Of a stretch of DNA of 18,775 bases, positions 7,605 to 16,325 are shown piece after piece (the stretch's first letter is position 1; every line of letters begins with the position of its first letter). Position numbers and translations under genes: made by a program. The notes under the pieces are model-generated. The model worked only from the letters and a program-made list of their open reading frames with translations, searched no databases and was not told the origin of the DNA. This DNA is from an uncultured Pseudomonadota bacterium. Lineage in GTDB: Bacteria; Myxococcota; UBA796. The DNA lies in assembly GCA_913040875.1 (NCBI GenBank), contig CAJWHX010000010.1:1-18775 (forward strand), read 5' to 3'.

Positions 7605-9158
7605 TTATATCTCCGGTGACTTCACCCATATTTCAAGTCGAAAACGATTGTCCATCAAGACTTCTTCGCGAACGGTAAAGCCTTGAGCTTGAAGCCAATC
7701 TTCTGTCACATCCGTCTGTTTGGGATCTCGAACCCAAACGGGAATCGAACGTTGTTTCGCATTGGGACCAATGCGTTGAAGTTGACGTTTAAAAATCGTA
7801 CAGGGATTGGTTTGACTCACTCGAATTGCAATCTCATCAGACATAGCATTCTTTTCCATCAACACAATCTGCTCAGCATGACACTCTTCTGGTGGAAGAT
7901 AGGATTGAATGGCGTGCGATAATTCATCTACGCCATAGAAACGCTTTGGCAAGAGAGTAATGTCGTTGTCGGAAGTTTGAAAAACGCCACCATACTGATC
8001 ATCACCAACCAAGTCACCGCCCTCAAGTCTCGGATAGAAATTCCAGCAACATATCGTCACACCAATTCCGCATAAAGTTCTCCGGAGCCATACTTTTGAT
8101 ATCCCCATCAACCCTTCTCCGGCCAATAATGGAAGCAGAATCCACAACGTCGATGGATAATAGAAATTACGCTTAGAGATCCAGGACAGCGCCACATAAG
8201 GTATGAGCACACCACACAAAAGTCCCCAAGAAACTCTTTTTACAGCCACCGAGAGGGCAAGTCCGGCGACAATCAACGACGTTAGATGGGGTCCAAATGC
8301 GCGCCAGTATAAATGCCCCCAATATCCAAACCATCGCAGTGATGATGTCAACTGTACTTGGGACTCCATCATCGGATTTTCGGCTTCTCGAAAATAATAT
8401 TGCAGACCTTCTGGTGAAGAAAAACGCCAGTATATCGATATCTGCCACAGAATGAAAGCACACGCACCTATTGCCAGTACTATAGACAATGGACGTGATA
8501 TTACATTGGACGCCTCATCCTCCCCGCGAATCAGGGTACTCATCCAAGCACCTAAGGCTAAGGAGGCATGACTCAAAAGTAAAATCAGATTGTCTGTTTC
8601 CCGAAAACTCCAAAATGCAGATACCCAAACAACCCCTACGAATCCCACTGTCGGAAGAAGTCGTGTAAACCCTCGTGACCAGTATATGGTCATCCATCCA
8701 CAGAGTATAATGGGACCTTGCAACGCGTACACATCCCATCTCAAAGAAGCGTACAAGTTAATTGGGGCCAGCCAAATCGCCGTAGCACTTAAAATACCCA
8801 CCAAGGGCCTTGATCGTATGGAACCAAAAATGAAAGCCAAGAGTCCTGTAAGTCCGTGTGCCCAATGAGACAGCCACATTAGGGTATGCGGATCTCGTTG
8901 ATGAAGATTCCACCACTGAGCGCCCAAGTATGCAGCGTATCCTTTCACATAATCGACAGATTGACCCCTTTCTATTTTCACGATCGCATCAAACACTGGG
9001 TCTGTAAAACCACAACAGACCCCCTTTGCGTATTGCTGATTTTCAACCCCAAAGCCTTGATAGAATCCAAATAGCCACCATCCAATAAGAGCCATGAACC
9101 CTAACGCGATGCAAAGGTCCAATCGAGAGGTTGTCGAAATGGAAGATGGAGGTGTCAT
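7605..9158 (-). CDS. Polytopic membrane protein with C-terminal soluble domain, function unknown
   Basis: 517 residues with about ten or eleven predicted membrane spans across residues 15-375, beginning with LCIALGFMALIGWWLFGF and ending near the CGIGVTICCWNFYP span, followed by a ~135-residue soluble C-terminal part. The first extracytoplasmic loop is long (about residues 37-92) and holds CC, acidic and aromatic residues. This architecture (many spans, long first loop, soluble tail) resembles GT-C-type membrane glycosyltransferases, but I see no diagnostic catalytic motif, so that is a guess. ATG 9158 has no clear ribosome-binding site. It is divergent from the SCP2 gene, with a 110-bp shared upstream region, and is followed 145 bases later by the separately promoted 150-aa gene. 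Confidence 0.7.
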   Translation of the reverse strand: MTPPSSISTTSRLDLCIALGFMALIGWWLFGFYQGFGVENQQYAKGVCCGFTDPVFDAIVKIERGQSVDYVKGYAAYLGAQWWNLHQRDPHTLMWLSHWAHGLTGLLAFIFGSIRSRPLVGILSATAIWLAPINLYASLRWDVYALQGPIILCGWMTIYWSRGFTRLLPTVGFVGVVWVSAFWSFRETDNLILLLSHASLALGAWMSTLIRGEDEASNVISRPLSIVLAIGACAFILWQISIYWRFSSPEGLQYYFREAENPMMESQVQLTSSLRWFGYWGHLYWRAFGPHLTSLIVAGLALSVAVKRVSWGLLCGVLIPYVALSWISKRNFYYPSTLWILLPLLAGEGLMGISKVWLRRTLCGIGVTICCWNFYPRLEGGDLVGDDQYGGVFQTSDNDITLLPKRFYGVDELSHAIQSYLPPEECHAEQIVLMEKNAMSDEIAIRVSQTNPCTIFKRQLQRIGPNAKQRSIPVWVRDPKQTDVTEDWLQAQGFTVREEVLMDNRFRLEIWVKSPEI

Positions 9159-9268
9159 AGGGTATCTTTTATCTCAAATCAGACTAAACAACGAGAATTT
9201 CGCTTGAAATCTATTGCTATATCGATAGGTATACAGATACACATTTAATCCACCGGTTCGGAGAAGTC

Positions 9269-9589
9269 ATGAGCGAGATCAGTACCATATTTACAACCCT
9301 TCAAAATCAGTATCAAACTGGAAAAGTAGATACAGAAATAGTGTACTACTTTTCGCTCGGAGGGGATAAATACACACTGTTTGCAAGACCGGATGGGTGT
9401 GAAGTCCAGCAAGGAAAAACGGTAGACAATGCTGACTGCGTGATCAAAGCAGACCCCAAACTATTTGGGAACATGGTCTTAAGGGGTAAAAAGCCAGGGG
9501 CTCTAGACATCGCACGTGGCAAGGTAAAATTCTCGGATATGAACTTGGTCATGAAATTGCAAGAACTCTTTGGCATTAAAGTATTTTGA
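9269..9589 (+). CDS. SCP2-like sterol/lipid-binding domain protein
   Basis: 106 residues forming a single SCP2 (sterol carrier protein 2) domain: 'YYFSLGGDKYTLFARPDGCE' as the first beta strands, 'ADCVIKADPKLFGNMVLRGK' with the family's D.tI.a....f..l..G pattern, and the closing 'ALDIARGKVKFSDMNLVMKL' (family: a...GklkveGd...a..l). Such domains bind fatty acyl or other hydrophobic ligands in a cavity; in bacteria the ligand is usually unknown. ATG 9269 has GGAG five bases upstream. The stop at 9587-9589 is followed at once by the next reading frame (FAD oxidase), so the two are likely co-transcribed and perhaps translationally coupled. Confidence 0.8.
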   Translation: MSEISTIFTTLQNQYQTGKVDTEIVYYFSLGGDKYTLFARPDGCEVQQGKTVDNADCVIKADPKLFGNMVLRGKKPGALDIARGKVKFSDMNLVMKLQELFGIKVF

Positions 9590-9601
9590 TTGAGTATCCC
9601 C

Positions 9602-10792
9602 ATGTCTTTATCCAACGTTCACTGGCTCATAGGAAATACTTCTAGGTACCCGAAAATCTCTCAAGATATTGAAGTAGATATCGTGGTGGTAGGGGCTGGA
9701 CTATGCGGTGCATCCACATCTTGGCATTTGTCACAGCAAGGGTTGCGTGTTGCGCTCGTAGAGGCTCGAGACGTAGCACATGGTGCCACAGGTAGAAATG
9801 CCGGCTTCATCCTCCAAGGTACAGCAGAGAGATACAACCGTGCCATAGAACAAATGGGGCGCGACAAGGCCCGTACAATCCACCATCTCTCCGTTGAGAA
9901 CCATCATTTCATGCAAGAGTGGATTGAAGCACACAATACAGAATGTGAGTATCGTCAAGGCGGCTCTTTACAGCTTGCATCCAGTCCTGAAGAAGAGCAA
10001 GAATTGATAGAGTCTGCAGATCTCCTATTGGAAGATGGCTTTGAAGCAGAATTACTCTACGGAAAAGATCTTGGAGAGCCATATTTGAGTGCTGGATTTC
10101 AAACGGGGATTGTACTGCCAGAAGACGGCGAAATACACCCTGCGAAATTTGTGAAGCACGTCATTAAGCAAGCCCATCAGTCTGGCGTACAGGTATACAC
10201 CAATAGCCCTGTGTCAGAAATAGAAGCCTCTGACGGTGTACAACTACACACTCCCTCTGGCAGTATTAAAGCACACATGGCAGTACTCTGCACAAATGCA
10301 TATTTACCTCAGCTAATACCGAGTTATCAAGAGATCATACACCCAGTTCGCGGACAAATGCTGTGCACGACACCTCAGAAACCAATCTTCGATAGACCCA
10401 TTTATGCCGACCATGGGTTTGACTATTGGCGGCAAAAACCCGATGGACGGATTGTGTTGGGTGGCTGGCGAAACTTAGACCCAGACAGTGAGGTAGGATA
10501 TGCTGAAACGTTACACGATGGTATTCAAGAGTCTATGACTCGATTCCTTCGACGTTTCAACGGTCTAGAGTCGGCTCAAATCGAATCAAGATGGTCAGGA
10601 ATTATGGGATTCTCTAGAGATGGCTTGCCATTGATCGGGGCGGTTCCTGGAAATGACAATCTTTTGATCGGAGCCGGATTTACTGGACATGGATTTGGCT
10701 TTGCATGGCTCGCTGGACGCAGTCTGGCAATGATGATCACTGACACGCCCGATACATTTGCCAATCTGTGCTCTCCGAGACGGTTTGTCTGA
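9602..10792 (+). CDS. FAD-dependent amine/amino-acid oxidase, DAO family
   Basis: 396 residues from ATG 9602; an in-frame TTG at 9590, abutting the SCP2 stop, would add four residues, and neither has a good Shine-Dalgarno. The N-terminal Rossmann strand 'DIVVVGAGLCGASTSWHL' gives the FAD GxGxxG at residues 31-36, followed by 'LVEARDVAHGATGRNAGF', the second family motif. Later blocks match the DadA/glycine oxidase/PuuB group: 'HPVRGQMLCTTP', 'YWRQKPDGRIVLGGWR', 'RWSGIMGFSRDGLPLIGAVP' and 'GAGFTGHGFGFAWLAGRSLA'. Family members oxidise an amine or amino acid at C-N and pass electrons to O2 or a quinone. The last two blocks are most like gamma-glutamylputrescine oxidase, but the substrate is not settled. 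No signal peptide, so cytosolic or membrane-associated. Confidence 0.85.
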   Translation: MSLSNVHWLIGNTSRYPKISQDIEVDIVVVGAGLCGASTSWHLSQQGLRVALVEARDVAHGATGRNAGFILQGTAERYNRAIEQMGRDKARTIHHLSVENHHFMQEWIEAHNTECEYRQGGSLQLASSPEEEQELIESADLLLEDGFEAELLYGKDLGEPYLSAGFQTGIVLPEDGEIHPAKFVKHVIKQAHQSGVQVYTNSPVSEIEASDGVQLHTPSGSIKAHMAVLCTNAYLPQLIPSYQEIIHPVRGQMLCTTPQKPIFDRPIYADHGFDYWRQKPDGRIVLGGWRNLDPDSEVGYAETLHDGIQESMTRFLRRFNGLESAQIESRWSGIMGFSRDGLPLIGAVPGNDNLLIGAGFTGHGFGFAWLAGRSLAMMITDTPDTFANLCSPRRFV

Positions 10793-10891
10793 AATCGGCC
10801 ACACGACCACCTTCTCTTGCACCATGTGGGGTACCGTATAAGTGGAATTCTACATAAAAATGGGCTATAGATTGGTATTGTAGAGGGTATA

Positions 10892-11899
10892 ATGGAACAA
10901 GACTATCGTGTATCCTGCTGTCCAGCAGGCTTAGTGTCCGAACAGAACAACCGTATCAAAGTGCTCGACTGCACCATCAGAGACGGGGGCATTTGTAACG
11001 ACTGGGACTTTGATGTACCAACGGTCCGTAGAGTCTATGAAGCACTCTCCAACTCTGGCGTCGATTACATGGAAATTGGGTATCAAAGCAAACCCGGACT
11101 CTTTGACCCCAACGACGTCGGATTATGGCGTTTTTGTGAGGAAACCGCGTTGAAAGAAGTGGTTCAAGGGTCGACTTCAAAGATGAAACTCTGTACCATG
11201 ATAGACGTTGGACGGATTCGTCCCGAGAACATTCCTCCTGCAGCAGACTCCTCTATTGATGTTTTGCGCATCGCCACGTATGCTCACCAAATGGACGAAG
11301 CATTGGAGTTGTTGAACGATGCCCTCGAAAAGGGATATGAAACATTCATCAACGTGATGGCTGTATCTACCCTACAGCCTGAAAAAGTCGATGTGTTCTT
11401 ACATCAGCTAGCTGGTTCTGGGGTACACAACGTAGCCATCGTAGACTCTTTTGGAGCAATGTATCCATACCATATTCGGTACTTGGTACAAAAGTATCGA
11501 TCGATATTGGGACCGAATATCGGACTGGGTGTACACTGTCACAACAATCAACAGCAAGCATTTGCAAACTCCATTGCCGCTGCTGATGAGGGCATCGATT
11601 TCATTGATGCAACCATATTTGGTATGGGACGCGGGGCTGGAAACTGTCCCTTAGAGCTATTGCTATTCTACCTCAACAATCCCAAGCACAGCATCGAGCC
11701 CATTCTTGAACTGACGGAGTACTTCGTAAAACTTCGCTACGATTTGCTCTGGGGTTACCATATGCCGTACGCCATCACTGGGTACTTAAATCTTCACCCT
11801 AGGTCTGCCATCGAACAAATGGCCTCTGACAATCGTGCAGAAGTGGTTGAACTCTATCAAAAGTTGGCTTCTCGATTGACCTTGAAAAAATCTAGCTGA
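10892..11899 (+). CDS. DRE-TIM metallolyase (aldolase/HMG-CoA-lyase-like)
   Basis: 335 residues with the TIM-barrel signature of the family: 'LDCTIRDGG' (25-33, catalytic Arg30-Asp31 and metal ligand Asp26), 'GVHCHNNQQQAFANS' (213 on, metal ligands His215 and His217), and the closing 'IDATIFGMGRGAGNCPLELL'. The 'DCTIRDGGICNDWDF' version is close to the stand-alone aldolase-domain proteins often found in surface-polysaccharide gene sets, related to 4-hydroxy-2-oxovalerate aldolase, and lacks the C-terminal regulatory domain of isopropylmalate synthases. It would split or join a C-C bond with a divalent metal; substrate unknown. An unusual CCPAG sits at residues 9-13. The start ATG 10892 has AGAGGG five bases upstream. 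It stands 99 bases after the oxidase gene, so it may or may not share its transcript. Confidence 0.8.
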   Translation: MEQDYRVSCCPAGLVSEQNNRIKVLDCTIRDGGICNDWDFDVPTVRRVYEALSNSGVDYMEIGYQSKPGLFDPNDVGLWRFCEETALKEVVQGSTSKMKLCTMIDVGRIRPENIPPAADSSIDVLRIATYAHQMDEALELLNDALEKGYETFINVMAVSTLQPEKVDVFLHQLAGSGVHNVAIVDSFGAMYPYHIRYLVQKYRSILGPNIGLGVHCHNNQQQAFANSIAAADEGIDFIDATIFGMGRGAGNCPLELLLFYLNNPKHSIEPILELTEYFVKLRYDLLWGYHMPYAITGYLNLHPRSAIEQMASDNRAEVVELYQKLASRLTLKKSS

Positions 11900-11962
11900 T
11901 TTATCGTCTGACTGAAGCCAGTTTTCGAGTTATCCCATAGATAGCATTGATTTGGGAGATTC

Positions 11963-13018
11963 ATGAAAAACAAACTCAAAATGGCAATCGGTTTTGGGGC
12001 AGTCTTGCCCATCGTTTCACTAGTGACACTACTCGGACTGGAGTTCAATCCAGGTCCTGTGGAAAAGGTAAGCGTACAGAACATGCGACCCAATGAACCT
12101 GTACCTTCTGGAAAAGTCCTCAAACTATTGTCGTGGAACTTGCAGTTTGCAGGATCAAGGAAACACCATTTCTTCTATGACGGCGGACAGGCTGTACATG
12201 TCCCTCCTTCAGATGTAGAGGCGACACTCTTGAAAATCTCCCAGCTTCTCAAATCTAGAAACCCCGACTTCGCATTGCTACAAGAGATTGACCAACACTC
12301 TGATCGAACTGGAAACATCGACCAACTCGAAACGCTCAAATCCTATGCTCAAGGCGTCAGTTGGGTTAGTACTCCTTACCACAAAGTTCCTTACGTACCA
12401 CACCCTTCTCATGAACCGATGGGACGCGTCAACCTCAATCTGAGCACCCTATCAAAATACGAGGTTTCATCGGCTCGAAGACATCAATTGGCGCTCCTGA
12501 ATGAACCTAGATGGAGACAGTTTTTCAATCTAAAACGTGCCATCCTAGAAACGACCATTCCAATTGGAGTCGGTGCAAACCGCCCAAGTCTCATCTTGGG
12601 TAACACCCACTTATCAGCCTTTTCTGGCGGAGATGGAACACTAGACAAGCAAATCACCCAAATAGAAGCATGGATCGAGTCGATTCCAGAAGGTCAACCA
12701 TGGATCTTAGCGGGGGATTTCAATCTATTGCCTCCTGCCGATACCCCCTCTAGACTCGGTACAGACGCTGATTTATACGCCGATGCTGGAAACCCAATTC
12801 AACGGCTCACTCGAAAATACAAGCATGCATTCCCAAATCTGCTCTCTGCAGAAGCACGCACATACTTACCCTTTGGTGCTGGCGAGCCAGATCGAAAGAT
12901 CGACTACATTTTTTATGGAGGCCCATTGGAGATAGAATCTGCTGAGGTACTTCGTGAAGCCAGTGCCATCAGCGATCATCTACCGTTGGAAATTCAATTT
13001 CGGATCACGACGTACTAG
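11963..13018 (+). CDS. Membrane-anchored endonuclease/exonuclease/phosphatase (EEP) family protein
   Basis: 351 residues. A basic start and hydrophobic stretch (residues ~5-27) form a signal anchor or signal peptide, so the enzyme would act outside the inner membrane. The EEP motifs appear in order: WNLQ (58-61), LLQEID (105-110, metal-binding Glu108), NTHLSAF (214 on), 'WILAGDFNLLPP' (catalytic Asp252/Asn254), DYIFY (314 on) and SDHLPL (337-342, Asp338/His339). Family members hydrolyse phosphodiester or phosphomonoester bonds in nucleic acids, sphingomyelin or inositol phosphates. A secreted or periplasmic location plus this motif set leaves nuclease and phospholipase roles both open. GGGAG lies just before ATG 11963. 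The gene is convergent with the helical-protein gene at 13114, with a hairpin between them. Confidence 0.85.
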   Translation: MKNKLKMAIGFGAVLPIVSLVTLLGLEFNPGPVEKVSVQNMRPNEPVPSGKVLKLLSWNLQFAGSRKHHFFYDGGQAVHVPPSDVEATLLKISQLLKSRNPDFALLQEIDQHSDRTGNIDQLETLKSYAQGVSWVSTPYHKVPYVPHPSHEPMGRVNLNLSTLSKYEVSSARRHQLALLNEPRWRQFFNLKRAILETTIPIGVGANRPSLILGNTHLSAFSGGDGTLDKQITQIEAWIESIPEGQPWILAGDFNLLPPADTPSRLGTDADLYADAGNPIQRLTRKYKHAFPNLLSAEARTYLPFGAGEPDRKIDYIFYGGPLEIESAEVLREASAISDHLPLEIQFRITTY

Positions 13019-13092
13019 ACTAGTTATACTTCCGCCATACTGCTACCTAAACCACAGCGGCGAATATTCTCTATCATCTGTCATACATCACC

Positions 13093-13116
13093 TAGGTTTA
13101 TGGCAATTTAAACCTA
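13093..13116. terminator. Bidirectional hairpin between convergent genes
   Basis: TAGGTTTA (13093-13100) and TAAACCTA (13109-13116) form a perfect 8-bp stem around an 8-base loop. It overlaps the stop codon of the minus-strand gene and lies 75 bases after the EEP stop. It is symmetric, so it could stop transcription from either side, though no U tract is seen. Confidence 0.45.
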
Positions 13117-14118
13117 CGATAGCATCTTTGTAAGTATCTCGGACACCTTGGATTCTTGAACAATCTGATGTGCCATCGAGACAAGATAATCTTCCACTTC
13201 AATTCGCCAATCGTCCCCCAAATCAGACTCCACCAAAAAGTCATGTACGGACTGGTCGCCGACCGTTTCCAATAGCTGATCGAGAACGGTAGCCAATTGT
13301 TCTTGGAATGACGGTAAATCCAAAATCGCTTGGGTAGTTTGCGTAATTGTTTCGACGATGAACGTGGGCTCAAAGACCGTGAACTGATCCATCAAACGCT
13401 GATTGTCGGTGGACAACAAGACATCCAATACATGTAAGCGATATAGAGCCTGCTGAGCACGATTTTCGGGCTTCCCAATTTCTGTCGCAGAACGACGAAT
13501 GATACTGGCAATAGACTGATCCAAGAAGTGCAGAATCTTTTGCTGAGCCTGTTGCTCGATGATTTGCCCAATCTGCCCAAGTGGACTGTTTTGAAGCGCC
13601 TTTTCACCAAGTGCCTTCAATCGGCCAAATCCTCCCATTCCTTTTGGTCGCATGTTGGAGGTCATGGAACTGGCAGTCTGGGTCCATGTCTTGATGGTAT
13701 CGGTAAAATCAAGTAAGACGCTAGATAGGACATCATGAAACAGTTGTTCCATCGCACCATGATCCATCAGCTGATGCACCAACTCTGTGTCAACGGGGAT
13801 TTCTTGTTGAAGGGCTCGCCTCAGAGGTTCCTGAATACTAGACGGTACATAATCTCCAGGTGTGCCTTTGGGTACGATAGACTGCGCTTGCTCTATCTGC
13901 GATATGAGCCAGGATTGAGTTTGCTCTGATTGCACCAAGGTTTGAAGGAACATCGTGACCTGATTTTGCACCAATGTAAGCGGAACGATATTGCGAAGTG
14001 GCTGCGCCAACAAAAAGTCCATCGTTAGGGATATCAGTCCCTTGGTTGCCTGTCCTTGCAAGCCCTGTACGATCAATGGAACAACGATATTAGCATCAAT
14101 TTTAGATTCACTGGACAT
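13114..14118 (-). CDS. All-helical protein of unknown function, partner of the HelD-like helicase
   Basis: 334 residues, no recognised domain. Nearly the whole protein is predicted helical: long amphipathic stretches with regular Leu/Ile spacing and runs of Gln/Glu (e.g. 'IGQIIEQQAQQKILHFLDQS'), few glycines except for a short linker 'MRPKGMGGFGRLKALGEKA' around residues 155-175. It is Gln-rich and acidic overall, with no signal peptide or membrane span, so cytosolic. Its ATG at 14118 overlaps the end of the helicase gene by 11 bases (helicase stop at 14108-14110), which implies translational coupling and a shared operon. It may therefore act with the helicase or with RNA polymerase, but that is inferred from position only. 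A helical repeat protein binding the helicase is one possibility. Confidence 0.6.
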   Translation of the reverse strand: MSSESKIDANIVVPLIVQGLQGQATKGLISLTMDFLLAQPLRNIVPLTLVQNQVTMFLQTLVQSEQTQSWLISQIEQAQSIVPKGTPGDYVPSSIQEPLRRALQQEIPVDTELVHQLMDHGAMEQLFHDVLSSVLLDFTDTIKTWTQTASSMTSNMRPKGMGGFGRLKALGEKALQNSPLGQIGQIIEQQAQQKILHFLDQSIASIIRRSATEIGKPENRAQQALYRLHVLDVLLSTDNQRLMDQFTVFEPTFIVETITQTTQAILDLPSFQEQLATVLDQLLETVGDQSVHDFLVESDLGDDWRIEVEDYLVSMAHQIVQESKVSEILTKMLS

Positions 14119-16186
14119 CTGTGATTACCTCAGGCAACAAGGGTGATGGTGTCCCCACACAAGTGAGCCACAGCTGATGTACGGCTCGAGTCGCCGCCAC
14201 GTGGAGTAAACGCTGATGATGTGGGGTGTCGGGATATGCAAACGCATTGGCTTCAATGATCACAACATAATCAAATTCTAACCCCTTTACCTGGTCGACA
14301 TCAACCACATCGATCCCCGGAGCAAACGCAAAATTTTGATCGTCCACCAGTCGAATGGGGTCTAGTTCACACTTTGACAGTCCATCAAAATAGGTCTCTG
14401 ACATGTCCAAGGATGGTGTCACCACAGCAACATTGGCTCTTGGTTCCGCCTCTTGCAATCGGCGCAATTCCTCTGCCAAAAATGCGACGCAAGCACCGTG
14501 ATCACTAAACTGAAAGAATTCTACTGGGGGTCCTTCTTTTACTGTTAGAGGTGCTGGTTCATCTTGTTGCTCATCTTGCGACAATAAACGCATTGCAAAC
14601 TCCACCACTTGTTTGGTCGAACGATACGCCACCTGCAAGGTAGATAGAGCTGTCGAGTGAACCCCTATCTGGTGTAAGAAATCAGACCAAGAGGAGAATC
14701 CTGCTGATTTGGAAATGTGCTGGCGAGTGTCTCCAGCGAGCGTAACACTTTGTTTCTCGTCGCAGACGTCTAGCAATACCAAGATCTCAAGGGGAGAGAA
14801 GTCTTGTACTTCATCAATGACCAGATGAGACAGGGCGATGGACCTATTGCCATGAGCCAGCTTTCCGACACGAAGCTGGTAGGCATACAGCAACAATGAA
14901 ATATCTTCTGCATCTAAAAATGCCGGCTCATCGTCTTCACGCTGGGATCCTTCCATGTAAATCGACATTAAATCCGTTTGTCTAGACAGCCAACGTTCTG
15001 CTCTGCCCTGCATTGAAAGAGTCCATGAGTTCTGCAAGTCATTCCGAATATGTCCAAAATCGGTCAAGATGTGCGCCCAATCCTGATACACCTGATCTAT
15101 TGTACTGGGGAGCTGTGGGGTGTCCTGAATGTATTGTTTAAGACGGCGCATCGTTTTGGGATGAAGCTTCACGCGCTGGACAGCATCGGGAACCGCTTGT
15201 TTGGTCACAGACGGCCATTTGGGAAAATGCTGGCGAAAAACCTTTCGAGACCAAGATGTCCAAGTCTGCACTCGAAGTCCTGAGATACCCAAATGCGGGA
15301 GCACGTGACCCACATAGTCTCGCATCGCCTTACCCCACACCATAAACATCATGTTCTGCGGTGCAAAATGTTTGGGATCTTCAAATGTCAGATACGACAA
15401 TCGATGCAACGCAACCGTCGTCTTTCCTGATCCTGCGGACCCTCGAATAACCATGATCCCTTCTCTCTCTGATGAGATCAACTCGAACTGGTCTGGATCG
15501 ATCAATGCAGCGATATCGGGTAAATGCTTGGTTGAACGAAGCTGTCCCCCCGCCCCCAGTTGTGACGTCACCGGTGATCCTGCTCGAAGAGAAGCCCCTT
15601 CACCACCAGCAAGTTGTATTTGACTCTTGGACAATTCCGTCCAGCCACTCGATTGTTTGACCCAAGTGGACTCCGAGTTGGACACACGAAGCAAATTTCC
15701 ATTGGTAACGTGTACAATGCGTCTGGCAATCACTTCTCCTTCTCGCATCTGATCTCCAAACTCTTCCTCATACTCATCTCCCTCCGAATAGAGGTAAAAT
15801 AGCTTGGAAATGGGTGCGTTACGCCAATCTACAATTTGAAGACCATTGTCTAAATTCGTTGCTTTACCCAAGTACACATTTCGTACACGGCCGCGCTCTT
15901 TCAAACGTAAATGAGCAAAATAAGGACACGAAGGATCCACCTCTGCTTTTCCTCGCGTGGCCTTCATAGCAGTCAAAGAAGCGTTGAGCTGATCCATTTG
16001 GTTATACAGCACGGGTAAATCTTCTTCTTTTGCGCCTAAAACCTCATTTCGAAGCAGTATCAGCTGGTCAATGAGTCCCTGCTCAGCATTGTCAAATCCC
16101 CGAGGATTTTCTTCCAGGACCCTGACAATTTGCTCAAGGAGTTCAGTTTCTTCAACAACGATGGGATGTATTGATTTATCGGTCAT
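14108..16186 (-). CDS. HelD-like UvrD/Rep-family helicase
   Basis: 692 residues from ATG 16186 (weak GAG Shine-Dalgarno six bases ahead); an upstream in-frame ATG at 16201 has none. The N-terminal ~235 residues match the HelD type, including 'YLGKATNLDNGLQIVDWRNA' (HelD: yiGri.l.d...l.vDWRaP). The superfamily 1 motifs follow: Walker A GSAGSGKTT (249-257), 'HLVIDEVQDFSP' (Asp458-Glu459), 'SVTLAGDTRQHI', 'VAYRSTKQVVEFAM', 'DQVKGLEFDYVVIIEANAF' and 'LHVAATRAVHQLWL'. HelD is known mainly from Gram-positive bacteria, where it binds RNA polymerase and releases it from DNA using ATP; related proteins (helicase IV) work on DNA. Which of these applies here is not known. A possible -10 (TATAAA, minus strand, 16225-16220) is seen but no matching -35. 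Its stop overlaps the next gene by 11 bases. Confidence 0.85.
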   Translation of the reverse strand: MTDKSIHPIVVEETELLEQIVRVLEENPRGFDNAEQGLIDQLILLRNEVLGAKEEDLPVLYNQMDQLNASLTAMKATRGKAEVDPSCPYFAHLRLKERGRVRNVYLGKATNLDNGLQIVDWRNAPISKLFYLYSEGDEYEEEFGDQMREGEVIARRIVHVTNGNLLRVSNSESTWVKQSSGWTELSKSQIQLAGGEGASLRAGSPVTSQLGAGGQLRSTKHLPDIAALIDPDQFELISSEREGIMVIRGSAGSGKTTVALHRLSYLTFEDPKHFAPQNMMFMVWGKAMRDYVGHVLPHLGISGLRVQTWTSWSRKVFRQHFPKWPSVTKQAVPDAVQRVKLHPKTMRRLKQYIQDTPQLPSTIDQVYQDWAHILTDFGHIRNDLQNSWTLSMQGRAERWLSRQTDLMSIYMEGSQREDDEPAFLDAEDISLLLYAYQLRVGKLAHGNRSIALSHLVIDEVQDFSPLEILVLLDVCDEKQSVTLAGDTRQHISKSAGFSSWSDFLHQIGVHSTALSTLQVAYRSTKQVVEFAMRLLSQDEQQDEPAPLTVKEGPPVEFFQFSDHGACVAFLAEELRRLQEAEPRANVAVVTPSLDMSETYFDGLSKCELDPIRLVDDQNFAFAPGIDVVDVDQVKGLEFDYVVIIEANAFAYPDTPHHQRLLHVAATRAVHQLWLTCVGTPSPLLPEVITDVQ

Positions 16187-16325
16187 AAGAATCTCGTACA
16201 TAGGGATTGAACAAAATGATTTATACGAATCACACCAAAACTATCGCAGGCAATTTGTACGATTCATTCGCACAATCAAAAAATGTAACCCAACCAAAAA
16301 TACCGGTTTACGCTAATCAATTTCA

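Noticed and set aside
9204..9235. TTGAAA ... TATACA as a promoter for the SCP2 gene
   Set aside because: Spacer of 20 bases is too long, and no better -10 box fits in the divergent gap.
9731..9958. Minus-strand frames inside the FAD oxidase gene
   Set aside because: The plus-strand protein matches a known family through this region.
11909..11925. ACTG-aagc-CAGT hairpin followed by TTT after the aldolase gene
   Set aside because: Stem of only four pairs plus a wobble, and a T run of four; too weak to call a terminator.
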